A stretch of DNA of 64,000 bases from Acidovorax sp. CF316 (GTDB lineage: Bacteria; Pseudomonadota; Gammaproteobacteria; Burkholderiales; Burkholderiaceae_C), in NCBI RefSeq assembly GCF_000276605.1, contig NZ_AKJX01000097.1, positions 42,062 to 106,061 of the forward strand, written 5' to 3'. This document shows, in pieces, positions 62,096 to 64,000 of this stretch. The position numbers and the translations under genes are program-made. Each line of letters begins with the position of its first letter. The first letter of the stretch is position 1. The notes below the pieces were generated by a model. That model saw only the letters and a list, made by a program, of their open reading frames with translations, had not been told where the DNA came from and searched no databases.

Positions 62096-62123
62096 TGGAC
62101 AGGCCACGGCACTCCCTTACGAT
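62096..62123 (+). promoter_or_regulatory. candidate sigma-70 promoter of the C13 peptidase gene
   Basis: TGGACA (62096-62101), 16 bases, TACGAT (62118-62123). The predicted start near 62130 lies just before a strong hairpin (62136-62164) in the leader of the gene at 62202. Judged by eye. Confidence 0.4.
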
Positions 62124-62135
62124 ACGCACGCCTCG

Positions 62136-62164
62136 GAACCCGCCGCGCACAAGGTGGCGGGTTC
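62136..62164 (+). repeat. hairpin in the leader of the C13 peptidase gene
   Basis: Nine-base perfect arms GAACCCGCC (62136-62144) and GGCGGGTTC (62156-62164) with an 11-base loop, 38 bases upstream of the ATG at 62202. No strong T run follows, so it may stabilise the mRNA or act as a weak attenuator. Confidence 0.6.
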
Positions 62165-62201
62165 TGCCGATTGTTGTTGCCTTCCTGTGGACCTGCCCTC
62201 G

Positions 62202-63053
62202 ATGCCATCGCTCCTCGCTCCCTGCGCCGCCAAGCGGCGCTTCTTCCACGCCAGTGCCCTGGCACTGGCCCTCGCGGCCGCAGGCTGCGCCGCGCCCCCC
62301 GCGCAAGTGGCCGAGACCCCGCCCCCCGTGCCCCAGGCCGCCCCCGAACCCGCGCCGCCGGCCGAGCCACCAGGCCGCATCATCTTTGCCGGCTTTGCGA
62401 TGCACTCGCAATCCAAGGCCTTCCGCAACGACGTGCAGCTGGCCGAAAAGCTGGTCAGCGAGATCGACCCCAATGCCCTGATGCTGCGGCTGGCCAACCC
62501 GGCCAAGGACCAGAGCGCCGACTGGCCGCAGGCCACGGCCGAGAACTTCGCGCTGGTGATGGCCAAGACGGCCGAGGTGGCGCGCCCGCGTGACCGCGTG
62601 CTGCTGTTCATCTCCACCCATGCCAACCCCGGCCTGCTCAGCGTCAACGCGGGTGGCAAGAACCAGCAACCCATCACGCCCAAGATCCTCAGCGACGCCC
62701 TGGCCCCCCTGGCCAAGGTGCCCACGCTGGTGGTGCTGTCCGCCTGCTACAGCGGTGCCTTCATCGAGCCGCTGAAGGCCCCGAACCGCGTGGTGCTGAC
62801 CGCGACCGATGCGCGCGGCACCTCGTTCAAGTGCCAGTACACCGGCAACCATACCCCGTTCGCCGAAGCCCTGTTCGGCCAAGCCGGTGCCGAGAAGCTG
62901 TCGCTCACCGACTGGATGGGCGAAGCCCAGAAATCCATCGCCGCGCAGGAAAAGCGCCGCAAGCTGCCGGCCTCCAAGCCCCTGGCCTTTGTCGGCGACG
63001 AAGCCAAGTCCTGGGCCGGCCAGCCGCTCAAGGACTGGCTGCAGGCGCCATAA
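62202..63053 (+). CDS. C13-family (legumain-like) cysteine peptidase lipoprotein
   Basis: A 283-residue caspase-hemoglobinase-fold protein. The lipoprotein signal is SALALALAAAGCAAP (C29), and a Pro/Ala linker follows (30-57). The peptidase C13 domain starts at GRIIFAGFAMHSQSKAFRND. The catalytic dyad is visible: His140 in VLLFISTHANPG and Cys182 in VVLSACYSGAFIEPL, followed by TATDARGTSFKCQ as in the family. The usual S-H-G after the strand is T-H-A here. ATG 62202 opens the signal peptide; longer in-frame starts from 62052 put 50 irrelevant residues before it. Substrates of bacterial C13 enzymes are unknown. The membrane anchor suggests the inner leaflet of the outer membrane. Confidence 0.85.
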   Translation: MPSLLAPCAAKRRFFHASALALALAAAGCAAPPAQVAETPPPVPQAAPEPAPPAEPPGRIIFAGFAMHSQSKAFRNDVQLAEKLVSEIDPNALMLRLANPAKDQSADWPQATAENFALVMAKTAEVARPRDRVLLFISTHANPGLLSVNAGGKNQQPITPKILSDALAPLAKVPTLVVLSACYSGAFIEPLKAPNRVVLTATDARGTSFKCQYTGNHTPFAEALFGQAGAEKLSLTDWMGEAQKSIAAQEKRRKLPASKPLAFVGDEAKSWAGQPLKDWLQAP

Positions 63054-63121
63054 GCGCCCGCACGCCCGCACGCCGGGTACACCGCCCGGCTTTCTCCTTC
63101 TTCCTCTTTTCGCTGCACACC

Positions 63122-64000
63122 ATGCTGACTGCCACCGCTCCGACCCTGCACGCCACCCCGCTGTCCGGCCCCTTGCTGGACGCCTACCTGGACGAAGCCG
63201 AGGCCTTGTTCGAGGCCAGCGAAGAGGACAGCGCAGCGGACGGCCAGGGCGAGAGTGAGGAAGCCGCCCATGCACGGCGCATGCAGGCCCTGGCCGACAT
63301 GCTGGGCCTGCAGCCGCTGCAGCCCGGATCGCTCGACGTGCTGCACCGCGTGCATGAGCTGTGGATGCAGGCCGGCCAGCCGGCGCAGGCCCTGCAGGCC
63401 ATCGACACCCATGCCACCGCCCTGGTGAGCGAGCTGCCTGCCTCCGAGCGCCACGACGCGCAGGTGCACGCTGGCTTCGCCCGCACCCAGGCCTTGCGCG
63501 CCCTGCCCGAGCAAGCCGCGCTGCTGCGCCAGGCGCTCGACGCAATGGCGCGCCTGCTGGCCCAGCCGCCGCTGGACCAGCAGTCCGACCGGGCCTGGGA
63601 GCACCTGGCAGGCCAGGCCGAGCGCAGCCAGGACTATGGCGTCTGGCGCCGCTGCGCCGAAGCCCGCTATGCACTGCAGGTGGTGCAGCCCGGGCGCTCT
63701 GCCTACCGCGCCTGGGACGAGGCGGTAAAAGCCACGCGCCTGGCCGAAGTGGCCGCCGCCGAGGGCAACGCGGCGCAGGCGCGGCAGTTGGTGCAGCAGG
63801 CCATGGACCAGCTGCGCAACGCCGCCCCCGGGCAGGACGTGGACCACGAGGACTGGCTGAAGCTGGGCGAGCAATTCGTGGCCCTGGACCCGACGAGCAT
63901 CGAGACCATCGTGCAGCAGATCCCGGCACGCATGCCCGCCGACCTGACCCGGCCGCTGCAGCGCGACGTCTCGGTGCGCCGCGCCCGCCTGCAGGCTCCC
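63122..64000 (+). CDS. alpha-helical (TPR-like) protein, 3' end beyond window
   Basis: Not recognised. An open frame of 293 codons runs from ATG 63122 to the end of the window. The sequence is soluble and strongly helical, with pairs of helices of about 35-residue spacing (LDVLHRVHELWMQAGQPAQA; HAGFARTQALRALPEQAALL; RQALDAMARLLAQPPLD) suggesting TPR-like repeats. An acidic stretch (EASEEDSAADGQGESEE) lies near residues 32-48. There is no signal peptide. It follows the C13 gene by 68 bases, with a weak hairpin between. Codon use is normal for the region. Confidence 0.7.
   Translation, partial: MLTATAPTLHATPLSGPLLDAYLDEAEALFEASEEDSAADGQGESEEAAHARRMQALADMLGLQPLQPGSLDVLHRVHELWMQAGQPAQALQAIDTHATALVSELPASERHDAQVHAGFARTQALRALPEQAALLRQALDAMARLLAQPPLDQQSDRAWEHLAGQAERSQDYGVWRRCAEARYALQVVQPGRSAYRAWDEAVKATRLAEVAAAEGNAAQARQLVQQAMDQLRNAAPGQDVDHEDWLKLGEQFVALDPTSIETIVQQIPARMPADLTRPLQRDVSVRRARLQAP

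Overview
The window reads as ordinary chromosomal DNA of a high-GC betaproteobacterium of the family Comamonadaceae (Acidovorax-like). This is inferred from gene content, G/C-ending codon use and gene order (yqgE-ruvX-pyrR-pyrB, dusB-fis-purH, rubredoxin-thiD-hemL, a pil-chp cluster, glrK-qseG-glrR), not from a database search. Genes are tightly packed and no gap exceeds about 300 bases. I see no prophage, insertion sequence, CRISPR array, plasmid gene or rRNA. There is one tRNA gene.

Layout. 1-2.3 kb: end of a TonB-dependent receptor, a PepSY membrane protein and a small secreted protein. 2.3-6.2 kb: a purine locus (LysR regulator, 8-oxoguanine deaminase-like amidohydrolase, NCS2 permease), all on the minus strand. 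6.3-9.1 kb: divergent permease and ATPase genes of a ferric-iron-type ABC importer. 9.3-14.7 kb: small and poorly known genes (SiaB-like kinase, DCC and DUF4166 proteins, a Yip1-domain protein, several hypotheticals). 14.7-19.2 kb: a tightly overlapped minus-strand operon yqgE-ruvX-pyrR-pyrB-pyrC'-plsC. 19.3-20.7 kb: photolyase. 20.8-32.0 kb: type IV pilus chemosensory genes pilG-pilH-pilI-pilJ-chpA followed by pilU. 32.0-34.5 kb: rubredoxin, thiD, hemL. 34.5-38.5 kb: pobR/pobA and a PhoD phosphatase. 38.8-41.8 kb: dusB-fis-purH. 41.9-47.7 kb: a VanX-like lipoprotein, YqaA, a diguanylate cyclase, RarD, YchF and a MOSC protein. 47.8-52.6 kb: FAD monooxygenase, DsbC, an M61 peptidase, enoyl-CoA hydratase and tRNA-Met. 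52.7-64 kb: a secreted hypothetical, miaB, the glrK-qseG-glrR system, opgG-opgH, a C13 (legumain-like) lipoprotein and the start of an alpha-helical protein.

The strongest regulatory observation is at 58.2-58.4 kb. The gap between glrR, which encodes a sigma-54 activator, and opgG holds one exact TGTC-N10-GACA palindrome, the form known for GlrR sites at enterobacterial glmY. About 105 bp further on is a near-consensus -24/-12 sigma-54 promoter whose predicted start lies almost at the opgG ATG. This suggests that GlrKR directly controls osmoregulated periplasmic glucan synthesis here. Other points worth a look: a 29-bp duplication that appears to have moved the start of a DCC-family gene behind a ten-codon mini-ORF; a dihydroorotase homologue lacking its metal-binding histidines; a VanX-like lipoprotein lacking catalytic residues; palindromes in the promoter regions of the purine, iron and pob loci; and a SiaB-like kinase with no recognised partners in the window. 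I found no convincing wholly new multi-gene system.
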